Shown here piece after piece: positions 1 through 5,306 of a DNA stretch of 5,306 nt (its first letter is position 1; each line of letters starts with the position of its first letter). The position numbers and the translations under genes were made by a program. The notes beneath the pieces are model-generated. The model saw only the letters and a program-made list of their open reading frames with translations, had not been told where the DNA came from and did not search any database. Source of the DNA: an uncultured Selenomonadales bacterium (lineage in GTDB: Bacteria > Bacillota > Negativicutes > Selenomonadales > Selenomonadaceae); assembly GCA_937910665.1 (NCBI GenBank), contig CALEPR010000139.1, positions 1 through 5,306 on the forward strand, written 5' to 3'.

Positions 1-368
1 TTATATCACATCGGCAGGTGTTTTTCAATTTTTTTCTACAGTCTGAAAATTTTTTAATGTTCGGACAGTTGGATGAAGAAAATTTACAAAAATTTTTGCA
101 GGAATTGGGCTTAAAAATAAATTTAGTTGCGGAGCAAAAATTAAGTCGCGAACAGTTGCAGAGGCTTGGAATAGTTCGCGCATTTTTGAAAAAAAGTTCG
201 ATAATAATTTTGGACGAACCGACAGCAGGATTAGATTTAGAAAGTGAGCAGAGATTTTTAAAATTTTTGCGAAAAAATTCAGTGCGAAAGACAATAATAA
301 TTTCTACGCACAGGCAAGCAGTGATAAATTTTGCAGATTTTGTAATAAATTTAGAAGTCAGCGTTTGA
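1..368 (+). CDS. ABC transporter ATP-binding protein, C-terminal fragment (CydC/CydD-like)
   Basis: This is the 3' end of a gene that begins before the window; the reading frame is open from base 3 and gives 121 residues. It is the second half of an ABC nucleotide-binding domain. Numbering from the first full codon, a Q-loop Gln lies at residue 5 in ISHRQ, followed by the SEN motif (residues 14-16) common in exporter ATPases. The signature is LSREQ (47-51), Walker B is IIILDEP (67-73) with Asp71 and catalytic Glu72, the D-loop is AGLD (75-78), and the switch His is His103 in STHR. The THR switch and short C-terminus resemble the fused membrane-ATPase exporters CydC/CydD, which export cysteine and glutathione; that assignment is inference. 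The usual LSGGQ is changed to LSREQ. A GTG at base 18 lacks an RBS and lies inside the domain, so it is not the true start. The gene is visibly more A+T-rich than its neighbours and has no obvious link to the maltose genes. Confidence 0.85.
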   Translation, partial: ISHRQVFFNFFLQSENFLMFGQLDEENLQKFLQELGLKINLVAEQKLSREQLQRLGIVRAFLKKSSIIILDEPTAGLDLESEQRFLKFLRKNSVRKTIIISTHRQAVINFADFVINLEVSV

Positions 369-395
369 AAAATTTTCCCCTTCAATGTTGCAAAA

Positions 396-413
396 ACTCC
401 TACCGTACGGAGT
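396..413. repeat. Inverted repeat ACTCC/GGAGT downstream of the ABC gene
   Basis: ACTCC (396-400) and GGAGT (409-413) form a 5-bp stem around an 8-base loop, and the loop region contains the perfect palindrome CCGTACGG. On the minus strand the stem is followed by five T residues, so it looks like a weak minus-strand terminator. No minus-strand gene ends here. On the plus strand a run of A follows, which argues against a terminator for the ABC gene. It may instead be part of the glvA control region. Confidence 0.35.
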
Positions 414-445
414 GAAAAAAGTTTCACGATTTTAAACTTTTTTCA
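412..445. promoter_or_regulatory. Overlapping inverted repeats upstream of glvA, candidate operator
   Basis: Two palindromes overlap here. GTGAAA (412-417) and TTTCAC (422-427) flank four bases. A longer perfect 12-bp repeat has arms at 413-424 (TGAAAAAAGTTT) and 434-445 (AAACTTTTTTCA) with a 9-base spacer. The centre lies about 75-90 bases upstream of the predicted glvA start point, a position suited to an activator; B. subtilis GlvR is an activator of its operon. Binding by the RpiR-family protein encoded in this window is inference. A weak A/T-rich terminator for the ABC gene is the alternative, because the second arm holds six T residues. Confidence 0.45.
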
Positions 446-480
446 ACTAACAAACTAAATTCCAAAATTTCAGTCAAGCA

Positions 481-509
481 TTGCATTTGCAAGAAAAAGA
501 TTTTAAAAT
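481..509 (+). promoter_or_regulatory. Predicted σ70-type promoter of glvA
   Basis: TTGCAT (481-486) and TAAAAT (504-509) are separated by exactly 17 bases, with four and five matches to the -35 and -10 consensus. Transcription would start near 516, leaving a leader of about 38 bases before the glvA ATG. The -35 overlaps a small palindrome, TTGCA-TT-TGCAA (481-492), which could be a second regulator site. The A/T-rich background makes chance matches fairly likely, so the call rests on spacing and position. Confidence 0.5.
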
Positions 510-538
510 TTTCGCCATAAGAAAGTTTTTTTATCGAT

Positions 539-544
539 AGGAGG
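539..544 (+). promoter_or_regulatory. Ribosome binding site of glvA
   Basis: A perfect AGGAGG lies nine bases before the ATG at 554. No other start codon nearby has comparable support. Confidence 0.85.
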
Positions 545-553
545 AAAAATTTT

Positions 554-1897
554 ATGTCTGAGAAAAAATTTTCAGTAGTGGTAGCAGGCGGCGGCTCAAC
601 TTTTACGCCCGGAATTGTTATGATGCTTTTGTCGCAGAAAGAAAGATTTCCGCTCCGCAAACTCAAACTTTATGACAATGACAACGAACGCCAGAAAATT
701 ATCGCGGACGCTATGGAAATTGTTTTGAAAGAACGTGCGCCTGAAATTGAATTTGTTGCGACGACTGACCCCGAAACTGCTTTCAGCGACGTTGATTTTG
801 TTATGGCGCACATTCGCGTCGGAAAATATGCAATGCGCGAAAAAGATGAAAAAATTCCGCTGAAATATGGCGTTGTCGGTCAAGAAACTTGCGGGCCGGG
901 CGGAATTGCTTACGGTATGCGTTCAATCGGCGGAATTGTCGAGCTTGTAAAATTTATGGAAAAATATTCGCCTAACGCTTGGATGTTAAATTATTCAAAT
1001 CCTGCGGCGATTGTTGCTGAGGCGACGCGCAGACTTTGCCCGACTTCGCAAATTATAAATATTTGTGATATGCCTGTTGACATTGAAGAAAAAATGGCGC
1101 AAATTGCAGGTTTTAAATCGCGCCACGAACTTGAATTTAAATATTTTGGCTTAAATCATTTCGGTTGGTGGACAAGTATTCGCGACAAAAACGGTAATGA
1201 ACTTTTGCCGAAAATTCGCGATTATGTTTATCAGCACGGCTACAATTTAAAATATTTGCAGGGCGACGAAGGAGTTCAGCACATTGACGAAAGTTGGAAA
1301 GTTACTTTTGAAATGGTAAAAGATTTTGCGCCGATTGATACAGAAACTTTGCCGAACACTTATTTAAAATATTATTTGTGTCAAGATGAAGTTGTAAAAC
1401 ATTCAGACATAAATCACACGCGCACCAATGAAGTTATGGAAGGTCGCGAAAAAAATGTTTTCGGCGAATGCAAACGCATTAAAGAAGTCGGCACGGCGAA
1501 AGATACAAATATTGAAGTCGATGCGCACGCAACTTTTATTGTCGATTTGGCTGAGGCAATCGCTTTTAACACAAAAGCAAATATGCTCTTGATTGTCGAG
1601 AACAACGGCGCAATTAAAAATTTTGATCCGACTGCGATGGTTGAAATTCCCTGCATTGTTGGAAATCAAGGCCCGGAGCCGCTTGTTGTCGGAGATATTC
1701 CGCAATTTCAAAAAGGTATGATGGAGCAACAAGTTTCTGTAGAAAAATTGACTGTCGATGCATGGATAAATCATTCCTATCAAAGTTTGTGGCAAGCCTT
1801 GACGCTTTCAAAAACTGTGCCGAGCGCGAAAGTTGCAAAATTGATTCTTGATGACTTGATTGAAGCTAACAAAGAATTTTGGCCTGAATTGAAATAA
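554..1897 (+). CDS. glvA: 6-phospho-α-glucosidase, glycoside hydrolase family 4
   Basis: A cytoplasmic enzyme of 447 residues that hydrolyses maltose 6'-phosphate and related phosphorylated α-glucosides to glucose 6-phosphate plus the free sugar. GH4 enzymes use NAD+ and a divalent metal (Mn2+) in a redox-assisted mechanism. An N-terminal Rossmann motif is present (VVVAGGGSTFTPG, residues 8-20). The family residues are intact: Cys171 and His202 for the metal (CDMP at 171-174; NHFGWW at 201-206), Asp172 as proposed acid and Tyr270 as proposed base (LPNTY). These match Cys171, Asp172, His202 and Tyr265 of B. subtilis GlvA, and the small shift comes from a five-residue difference around 231-245. 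The Cys-Asp pair and the near full-length match separate it from α-galactosidase (MelA) and 6-phospho-β-glucosidase members of GH4. The ATG start has a strong RBS and fits the family's N-terminus. The gene stands alone with its own promoter and terminator. The exact sugar cannot be read from sequence. The name malA is also used for this enzyme. Confidence 0.96.
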   Translation: MSEKKFSVVVAGGGSTFTPGIVMMLLSQKERFPLRKLKLYDNDNERQKIIADAMEIVLKERAPEIEFVATTDPETAFSDVDFVMAHIRVGKYAMREKDEKIPLKYGVVGQETCGPGGIAYGMRSIGGIVELVKFMEKYSPNAWMLNYSNPAAIVAEATRRLCPTSQIINICDMPVDIEEKMAQIAGFKSRHELEFKYFGLNHFGWWTSIRDKNGNELLPKIRDYVYQHGYNLKYLQGDEGVQHIDESWKVTFEMVKDFAPIDTETLPNTYLKYYLCQDEVVKHSDINHTRTNEVMEGREKNVFGECKRIKEVGTAKDTNIEVDAHATFIVDLAEAIAFNTKANMLLIVENNGAIKNFDPTAMVEIPCIVGNQGPEPLVVGDIPQFQKGMMEQQVSVEKLTVDAWINHSYQSLWQALTLSKTVPSAKVAKLILDDLIEANKEFWPELK

Positions 1898-1913
1898 ACC
1901 TTTCTCAAACAAA

Positions 1914-1956
1914 TAAAAAAAACTCCGGCAGAAAAAATTTGTCGGAGGATTTTTTT
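1914..1956. terminator. Bidirectional intrinsic terminator between glvA and glvR
   Basis: CTCCGGCA (1923-1930) pairs with TGTCGGAG (1940-1947) over 8 bp with one G-T wobble and a 9-base loop. Seven T residues follow on the plus strand (1950-1956). The eight A residues at 1915-1922 give eight T residues on the minus strand. The hairpin therefore serves glvA and the facing regulator gene alike. Confidence 0.9.
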
Positions 1957-1964
1957 GCAAATTT

Positions 1965-2735
1965 TTAATAATGTTCTTCTTCCTGCTGTTCTTCAAAAAA
2001 AATTCTGTACTTCAAATACAAAACTTCTACCAACATAAAGAACGGCATCAATGTTTTAAATTGTAAATCGCCTTGAACTTGAAATGTTGCCGGCGAAATG
2101 TACAGATTTATAGTCGAAAGACCGGCTAAAGTATTTTCACTAAGTTGTGTTATCGAAATTGTCGGGATGCCTTTGTCTTTCAATCTCTGCGCGGCCTCAA
2201 TTACAACAGGCGATTCTCCACTCAGCGAAATAAAAATAAAAATATCGTCCTCAGTAAGCGTATCAATCACTGAATCAAGTTCGCCAAGTCCGACAATTTC
2301 ATAAATAAAAATTTTGCTTTCCAAAAAAATTCTGCGCATTTCCTGGACAACATTTCGCTGAACGTGTCCTGAAGGAAATGCAAAAATTCTTGTCGAGTTA
2401 ACGATCAATTTAATTGCGCTTTCAAAATCGCGGTTGGAAAGATTTTCAATCGTCCTGTCATAAAACTGTTTCAAATCTTTAAAAATATTATCCTTGTAAT
2501 CGGCAGGCAAAGGTTTTTCAAAATTTATCGCGGCCTTTAATTCGCCGAAACCGCGAAAACCTAACTTTTGCGCGAATCTTACAAGCGTCGCGCTCGATAC
2601 CGCACAATTTTTTGCAAGTTCTTTCACAGACATTTTCGCAGATTTTTTTCTGTTATTAAAAATAAATTTCCAAATCGCCATATCAGTCGGATTTAAAATT
2701 TTTCTGTGCGTGTTCACCAATTCTTCAAGTTGCAT
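1965..2735 (-). CDS. glvR: RpiR-family transcriptional regulator (HTH plus SIS domain), GlvR-like
   Basis: A DNA-binding regulator of 256 residues. The N-terminal HTH_6 domain (about 1-75) includes SVKELAKNCAVSSATLVRFA and then QKLGFRGFGELK, the typical RpiR helix-turn-helix. The C-terminal SIS domain (about 105-240) has the phosphosugar-binding signatures FPSGH and ISLSGESP. The start MQLEEL matches the N-terminus I recall for B. subtilis GlvR, as does the length. A TTG 18 bases upstream would extend the frame, but its first codons are the Shine-Dalgarno itself, so the ATG at 2735 is chosen. The protein probably senses a phosphorylated sugar and controls the permease and hydrolase. B. subtilis GlvR activates its operon; whether this one activates or represses is not visible. 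The gene faces glvA and lies downstream of the permease gene on the same strand, behind a terminator, so it likely needs its own promoter. I found none that is convincing. The C-terminal tail is acidic (EEQQEEEHY). Confidence 0.92.
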   Translation of the reverse strand: MQLEELVNTHRKILNPTDMAIWKFIFNNRKKSAKMSVKELAKNCAVSSATLVRFAQKLGFRGFGELKAAINFEKPLPADYKDNIFKDLKQFYDRTIENLSNRDFESAIKLIVNSTRIFAFPSGHVQRNVVQEMRRIFLESKIFIYEIVGLGELDSVIDTLTEDDIFIFISLSGESPVVIEAAQRLKDKGIPTISITQLSENTLAGLSTINLYISPATFQVQGDLQFKTLMPFFMLVEVLYLKYRIFFEEQQEEEHY

Positions 2736-2743
2736 TACAAACG

Positions 2744-2750
2744 CTCCTTT
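2744..2750 (-). promoter_or_regulatory. Ribosome binding site that decides the glvR start
   Basis: AAAGGAG on the minus strand lies eight bases before the ATG at 2735. It overlaps codons 2-4 of the longer TTG-initiated reading, which rules that reading out. Confidence 0.8.
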
Positions 2751-2758
2751 CAATTAAA

Positions 2759-2806
2759 TTGTGTCAAGGAATCTTCCGGTTTTAACCGGGAGAGGAATTG
2801 ACACAA
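2759..2806. repeat. Nested inverted repeat overlapping the -35 of the RNA promoter
   Basis: The outer arms TTGTGTCAA (2759-2767) and TTGACACAA (2798-2806) are perfect reverse complements. Inside them, TCTTCCGGTT (2772-2781) and AACCGGGAGA (2784-2793) form a 10-bp stem with one G-T wobble and only two bases between. The unpaired bases on both sides are GGAA. The right outer arm contains the -35 TTGACA of the plus-strand promoter. No T-run follows the inner hairpin in either direction, so it is not a standard terminator. A regulator-binding site, possibly for the RpiR-family protein encoded next door, is the simplest reading, by inference. Confidence 0.65.
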
Positions 2807-2826
2807 AAAAATACCTGTGTTAGAAT
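2798..2826 (+). promoter_or_regulatory. Strong σ70-type promoter driving the non-coding RNA
   Basis: A perfect -35 TTGACA (2798-2803), a 17-base spacer containing eight consecutive A residues, and TAGAAT (2821-2826), one mismatch from TATAAT. A TG one base upstream of the -10 (2818-2819) makes it an extended -10. Transcription would begin near 2833. The stretch between the -10 and the start is G+C-rich (CGGCTC), as in many stable-RNA promoters. This is the best promoter in the window, and no credible protein gene lies downstream on its strand. Confidence 0.8.
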
Positions 2827-2832
2827 CGGCTC

Positions 2833-3108
2833 GCTTCGTAATGATGTGCAAAGGCACTATGCGAGAACCAAGCAAGGTCTTTGCGAAAAGACGTCAGAAG
2901 TTTTGTGAGTCACTCGTCGAGTGCAGTCCGTTTGACAACTTGCGGACTCTACCGGCTTTGGTAATTAGCAGACCTCTGCCGGAGATTGGAAACAATTTTT
3001 GGTAAGTCAGCCGTATCTAAGCAATTTGGGGTTTCACCCCCCAAGCTCGCGACTTTGGTCGCGGGTAGTTGACAAAAAGCCACGAAGATTTTTTCTCCGT
3101 GACTTTTT
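2833..3108 (+). ncRNA. Candidate structured non-coding RNA, about 275 nt, family not recognised
   Basis: The stretch runs from a near-consensus promoter to a strong terminator. Hairpins in order: 2835-2840 with 2860-2865 enclosing GTGC/GCAC (2846-2849, 2854-2857); GTCTTT/AAAGAC (2877-2882, 2887-2892) with a GCGA tetraloop; CACTC/GAGTG (2911-2915, 2919-2923); AGTCCG/CGGACT (2925-2930, 2943-2948); CCGGC/GCCGG (2952-2956, 2978-2982); AGATTG/CAATTT (2983-2988, 2993-2998) with a GAAA tetraloop; TTGGGG/CCCCAA (3026-3031, 3039-3044); and an 8-bp stem 3046-3053 with 3058-3065. Two hairpins capped by GNRA-type loops are typical of real structured RNA. It is more G+C-rich than the non-coding DNA near glvA. 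Short reading frames here (2817-3005, 2999-3217) have no RBS and resemble nothing I know. I see no hallmark of tmRNA, RNase P, SRP RNA, 6S, T-box or the common riboswitches. It lies opposite to both flanking genes, so it is not a leader of either. A known RNA class such as raiA RNA remains possible. Confidence 0.62.
3074..3108. terminator. Bidirectional terminator shared by the RNA and the permease gene
   Basis: GCCACGAAGA (3079-3088) and TCTCCGTGAC (3094-3103) form a 10-bp stem with two G-T wobbles and a loop of five T. It is flanked by AAAAA (3074-3078) and TTTTT (3104-3108), with further T residues after it. It ends the permease transcript coming leftward, 24 bases after that gene's stop, and the non-coding RNA going rightward. 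Confidence 0.9.
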
Positions 3109-3131
3109 CTTTTTAGAAAAAATTTTTCCTG

Positions 3132-5240
3132 TTACAAATTTTCAATCATTGAAGTTTTTCCGCCCTCAGCGTTGCCTAAAACTTTTTTCATTTCAGGAAA
3201 TTGAGCGGAATTTGTGACTGCAATAATTACAATGTCTTTGTAACCTGCGTCAGCGATAATTTTTCTGTCAAATTTTATCAATTTATCACCGGCTTTTACT
3301 GTCGAGCCTTGTTTTGTGAAAACTTCAAAGCCTTTGCCTTTCAAGTTCACAGTGTCAATTCCGATATGAATTAAAATATCTGCGCCGTTCTTCAAGTGCA
3401 AGCCGATAGCGTGCAAACTTTCTTCAGCAATCATTGTAACTTCAGCGTCGGCAGGTGCAAAAATTATTTCATCGCTCGGCTGAATTGCAACGCCGTCACC
3501 CATCATTTTCTGTGCAAACATTTCGTCTGGAACTTCAGAAATATCTATAACTTTTCCGCTCACGACAGCTTTTAAAATCATTGCGTCTGCAACTTCTTCT
3601 TCAGCTTCTGCAATTTCGTCGTCAGGCGCATTCAAAAGATTTTCAAAACGCTCGCGAACTTGCGGAACACTCAACCCGACAATAACTTGAATTGCTCTGC
3701 CGTTGTGAACTAAACCGTGTGCGCCGTGTTCAGTAAAAGTTCCGACATCTTTAACTAAGCTGTCATCTTTTACAGTGACGCGCAATCTTGTCGCACAATT
3801 TGTAACGTCTGCAATATTATTTTTTCCGCCTAAATCTTCCAAGAAAGCCGCCGCCATAAAATCGCGTTCGTCGCCGACAGCTTTTTTGCCGGAATTTTTT
3901 CCGCTTTTTCCTTCGCGAGCTTTATAGTCAGCTTTTGTATAAAGTTTATCGCCGCCTGCTTCCTCGCCGCGACCCGGTGTCTTAAAGTCGAAATGGACAA
4001 TTAAAAATCTGAATACGAAGAAATAAACTACTGTGAAACACAAACCGATAATAATTTGCGTGACGTAAGTTCCCCAGTGATTTGCCCAAAGCGGTATCCA
4101 GTTTTGAAATAAATCTGTGTCAAGTAAACCGCCACCGAAATTTCCTGTAACTCCGAAGAAATACATCGTCGCCGCCATTGTCGCCGCTAAAAATGCGTGA
4201 ACTGCGAAAAGTGCGGGCGCAATGAATAAAAATGTAAATTCAAGCGGCTCTGTAATTCCGCAACACATAGCAACGACAGCCGCAGGTGCAACCAACGCCG
4301 CAATTTTTTTTCTGCGTTCAGGTTTTGCAGTATAATACATTGCAAGCGCGATACCCGGACAGCCGAAAAGTTTACTCATTCCGTGCAGTGCAAATCCGCC
4401 TTGAGGGAATAATTCCATAAGTGGTTTTGTTGATTCTGCAAATTCTTGAATATGTGCCAACCAATAAGGCTGTATTCCGTTATCGACAACTGCCGGACCA
4501 TATATGAAGGGCAAGTAGATGAAATGGTGTAAGCCTGTCGGAATTAAAAATCTTTCCAAGAAAGTGTAAAGCCAAACGCCGAAACCGCCGGCATCTACCA
4601 AGAAAATTTGAAGTGACGCGATAGCCAACTGAACTTTTGGCCAAAACAAACAGAAAAGATATGCAACAGGAATCATTAAAGCAAAACCTGCGACAACAAC
4701 AAGCGAAGAACCTTTAAAAATTCCCATGTATTCAGGAACATTTACATCAAAAAGTTTTCCGTGTAACCAAACAGCGATTGAAGAAATTATAATCGCGCCG
4801 ACAATACCTGTGTCCAAAGTTTTTATGTTGGCAATCATCGTTAAACCTGTGCCGGCTCCTGCATTTTGTTCAAAATCAACTCCGAAACTCGACCCCCAGA
4901 GCGTCAGCATTGATTGAATAAAATAGTTGAAAATCATAAAGATTAAAAATGCTTCCATCGCCGCGCGAGCATTTTCTTTTTTCGCCAAGCCGATTGGCAA
5001 ACCGATACAGAAAAGTATCGCCATTTGATTAAAAACTGTCCACGCGCCTTGTTCGACGATATACCAAAAATTCCACCAAATAGTTCCTTCCTCAGCGATT
5101 GAACCGAGAATCATAGGATTTTTGCAAAGAATTGAAATTCCGACAAAAATACCGAACACGCCGAACATAATAACAGGCGTAAACATCGCACCGCCGAAAC
5201 GCTGAACTTTTTGCATTATCACATCTTTATCAATCACCAT
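3132..5240 (-). CDS. malP: α-glucoside/maltose PTS permease, EIICBA fusion
   Basis: An inner-membrane PTS transporter of 702 residues that imports and phosphorylates maltose or a related α-glucoside. The IIC channel (about 10-420) is strongly hydrophobic with many membrane helices. It carries IPTGLHHF (233-240) and GITEPLEF (328-335); the His and Glu of these motifs lie at the sugar site in the glucose-superfamily IIC fold. A charged linker (about 421-456) leads to IIB (about 457-537), whose phosphoacceptor is Cys482 in NCATRLRV. A Glu-rich linker (541-550) leads to a Crr-type IIA (about 553-702), with phosphoacceptor His625 in IHIGIDTV and partner His610, spaced 15 apart as His75 and His90 are in E. 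coli IIAGlc. B. subtilis GlvC/MalP is about 527 residues and lacks this IIA. All catalytic residues are present, so only EI and HPr are needed from elsewhere. The ATG at 5240 has a strong RBS; GlvC starts near the Met-Gln-Lys at residue 9, but that Met (5216) has no clear RBS. Substrate choice among maltose, sucrose isomers and similar sugars is not visible. The related names glvC and aglA are also used. Confidence 0.95.
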   Translation of the reverse strand: MVIDKDVIMQKVQRFGGAMFTPVIMFGVFGIFVGISILCKNPMILGSIAEEGTIWWNFWYIVEQGAWTVFNQMAILFCIGLPIGLAKKENARAAMEAFLIFMIFNYFIQSMLTLWGSSFGVDFEQNAGAGTGLTMIANIKTLDTGIVGAIIISSIAVWLHGKLFDVNVPEYMGIFKGSSLVVVAGFALMIPVAYLFCLFWPKVQLAIASLQIFLVDAGGFGVWLYTFLERFLIPTGLHHFIYLPFIYGPAVVDNGIQPYWLAHIQEFAESTKPLMELFPQGGFALHGMSKLFGCPGIALAMYYTAKPERRKKIAALVAPAAVVAMCCGITEPLEFTFLFIAPALFAVHAFLAATMAATMYFFGVTGNFGGGLLDTDLFQNWIPLWANHWGTYVTQIIIGLCFTVVYFFVFRFLIVHFDFKTPGRGEEAGGDKLYTKADYKAREGKSGKNSGKKAVGDERDFMAAAFLEDLGGKNNIADVTNCATRLRVTVKDDSLVKDVGTFTEHGAHGLVHNGRAIQVIVGLSVPQVRERFENLLNAPDDEIAEAEEEVADAMILKAVVSGKVIDISEVPDEMFAQKMMGDGVAIQPSDEIIFAPADAEVTMIAEESLHAIGLHLKNGADILIHIGIDTVNLKGKGFEVFTKQGSTVKAGDKLIKFDRKIIADAGYKDIVIIAVTNSAQFPEMKKVLGNAEGGKTSMIENL

Positions 5241-5243
5241 CTA

Positions 5244-5251
5244 CACCTCCT
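5244..5251 (-). promoter_or_regulatory. Ribosome binding site of the PTS permease
   Basis: AGGAGGTG on the minus strand is a full anti-Shine-Dalgarno match. Its AGGAGG core ends five bases before the ATG at 5240. This supports the ATG at 5240 over the in-frame ATG at 5216. Confidence 0.85.
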
Positions 5252-5306
5252 GTTATGTAAAGACCTGTCAAGTATTTTTTGAGGACACGGGGAAAGAACT
5301 TCAGAA

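Noticed and set aside
18..368. A complete small gene starting at the GTG at base 18
   Set aside because: There is no RBS, and the frame continues upstream into the Q-loop of an ABC domain, so this is a truncated larger gene.
2736..2753. N-terminal extension of the regulator from a TTG at 2753
   Set aside because: The extension overlaps the AAAGGAG ribosome binding site, and the family N-terminus MQLEEL begins at the ATG at 2735.
2762..2767. TTGACA on the minus strand as a -35 for glvR
   Set aside because: At 17 bases the next hexamer is GCGTTT, inside the glvR leader between the RBS and the ATG, so no usable -10 exists.
2759..2806. Nested palindrome as an intrinsic terminator
   Set aside because: No T-run follows the stem on either strand; the neighbouring A-run lies on the wrong side, and genuine terminators already exist at 1914-1956 and 3074-3108.
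2833..3108. Known riboswitch or T-box leader, tmRNA, RNase P or SRP RNA
   Set aside because: None of their hallmark sequences are visible on either strand, and no plus-strand gene lies downstream to be controlled in cis.
2817..3217. Two plus-strand reading frames (2817-3005 and 2999-3217) in the interval before the permease gene
   Set aside because: Both start at non-ATG or unsupported codons without an RBS, have no recognisable motif, and lie over hairpins; the second runs through the terminator into the antisense of the permease 3' end.
5266..5271. TTGACA on the minus strand upstream of the permease gene as its -35
   Set aside because: A 17-base spacer would put the -10 on top of the Shine-Dalgarno, and no TATAAT-like hexamer lies there. 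The real promoter is probably outside the window.

Overview
The window carries an α-glucoside (maltose-type) phosphotransferase locus, probably from a Bacillota genome. The three complete proteins closely resemble, by my recollection of those sequences, the Bacillus subtilis maltose set GlvA/MalA, GlvR and GlvC/MalP. Ribosome binding sites are strong AGGAGG types and the base composition is moderately A+T-rich. A Negativicutes host is possible, but the window alone does not establish it.

Layout, left to right. 1-368 (+) is the 3' end of an ABC transporter ATPase, visibly more A+T-rich than the rest and probably of the CydC/CydD type. 369-553 is the glvA control region, with inverted repeats at 396-445, a promoter at 481-509 and an RBS at 539-544. 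554-1897 (+) encodes an NAD/Mn-dependent GH4 6-phospho-α-glucosidase. 1914-1956 is a bidirectional terminator. 1965-2735 (-) encodes an RpiR-family (GlvR-like) regulator. 2736-3131 is a non-coding interval. 3132-5240 (-) encodes a complete EIICBA permease with a fused IIA domain. 5241-5306 holds the permease RBS and no promoter I can support.

The genes work together as follows. The permease imports and phosphorylates maltose or a related α-glucoside. The GH4 enzyme splits the 6'-phosphate product into glucose and glucose 6-phosphate. The SIS-domain regulator presumably senses a phosphosugar and controls the set. General PTS proteins EI and HPr are not in the window. The gene order is unusual: glvA faces glvR, so enzyme and permease are transcribed separately.

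The most interesting part is 2736-3131. It holds a near-consensus plus-strand promoter (TTGACA, 17-bp spacer, TAGAAT with an upstream TG), about 240 bases rich in hairpins including GCGA and GAAA tetraloops, and a strong terminator shared back to back with the permease gene. I read this as a free-standing structured non-coding RNA of about 275 nt that I cannot assign to a family. Its -35 element is one arm of a nested palindrome, so its transcription may be controlled.
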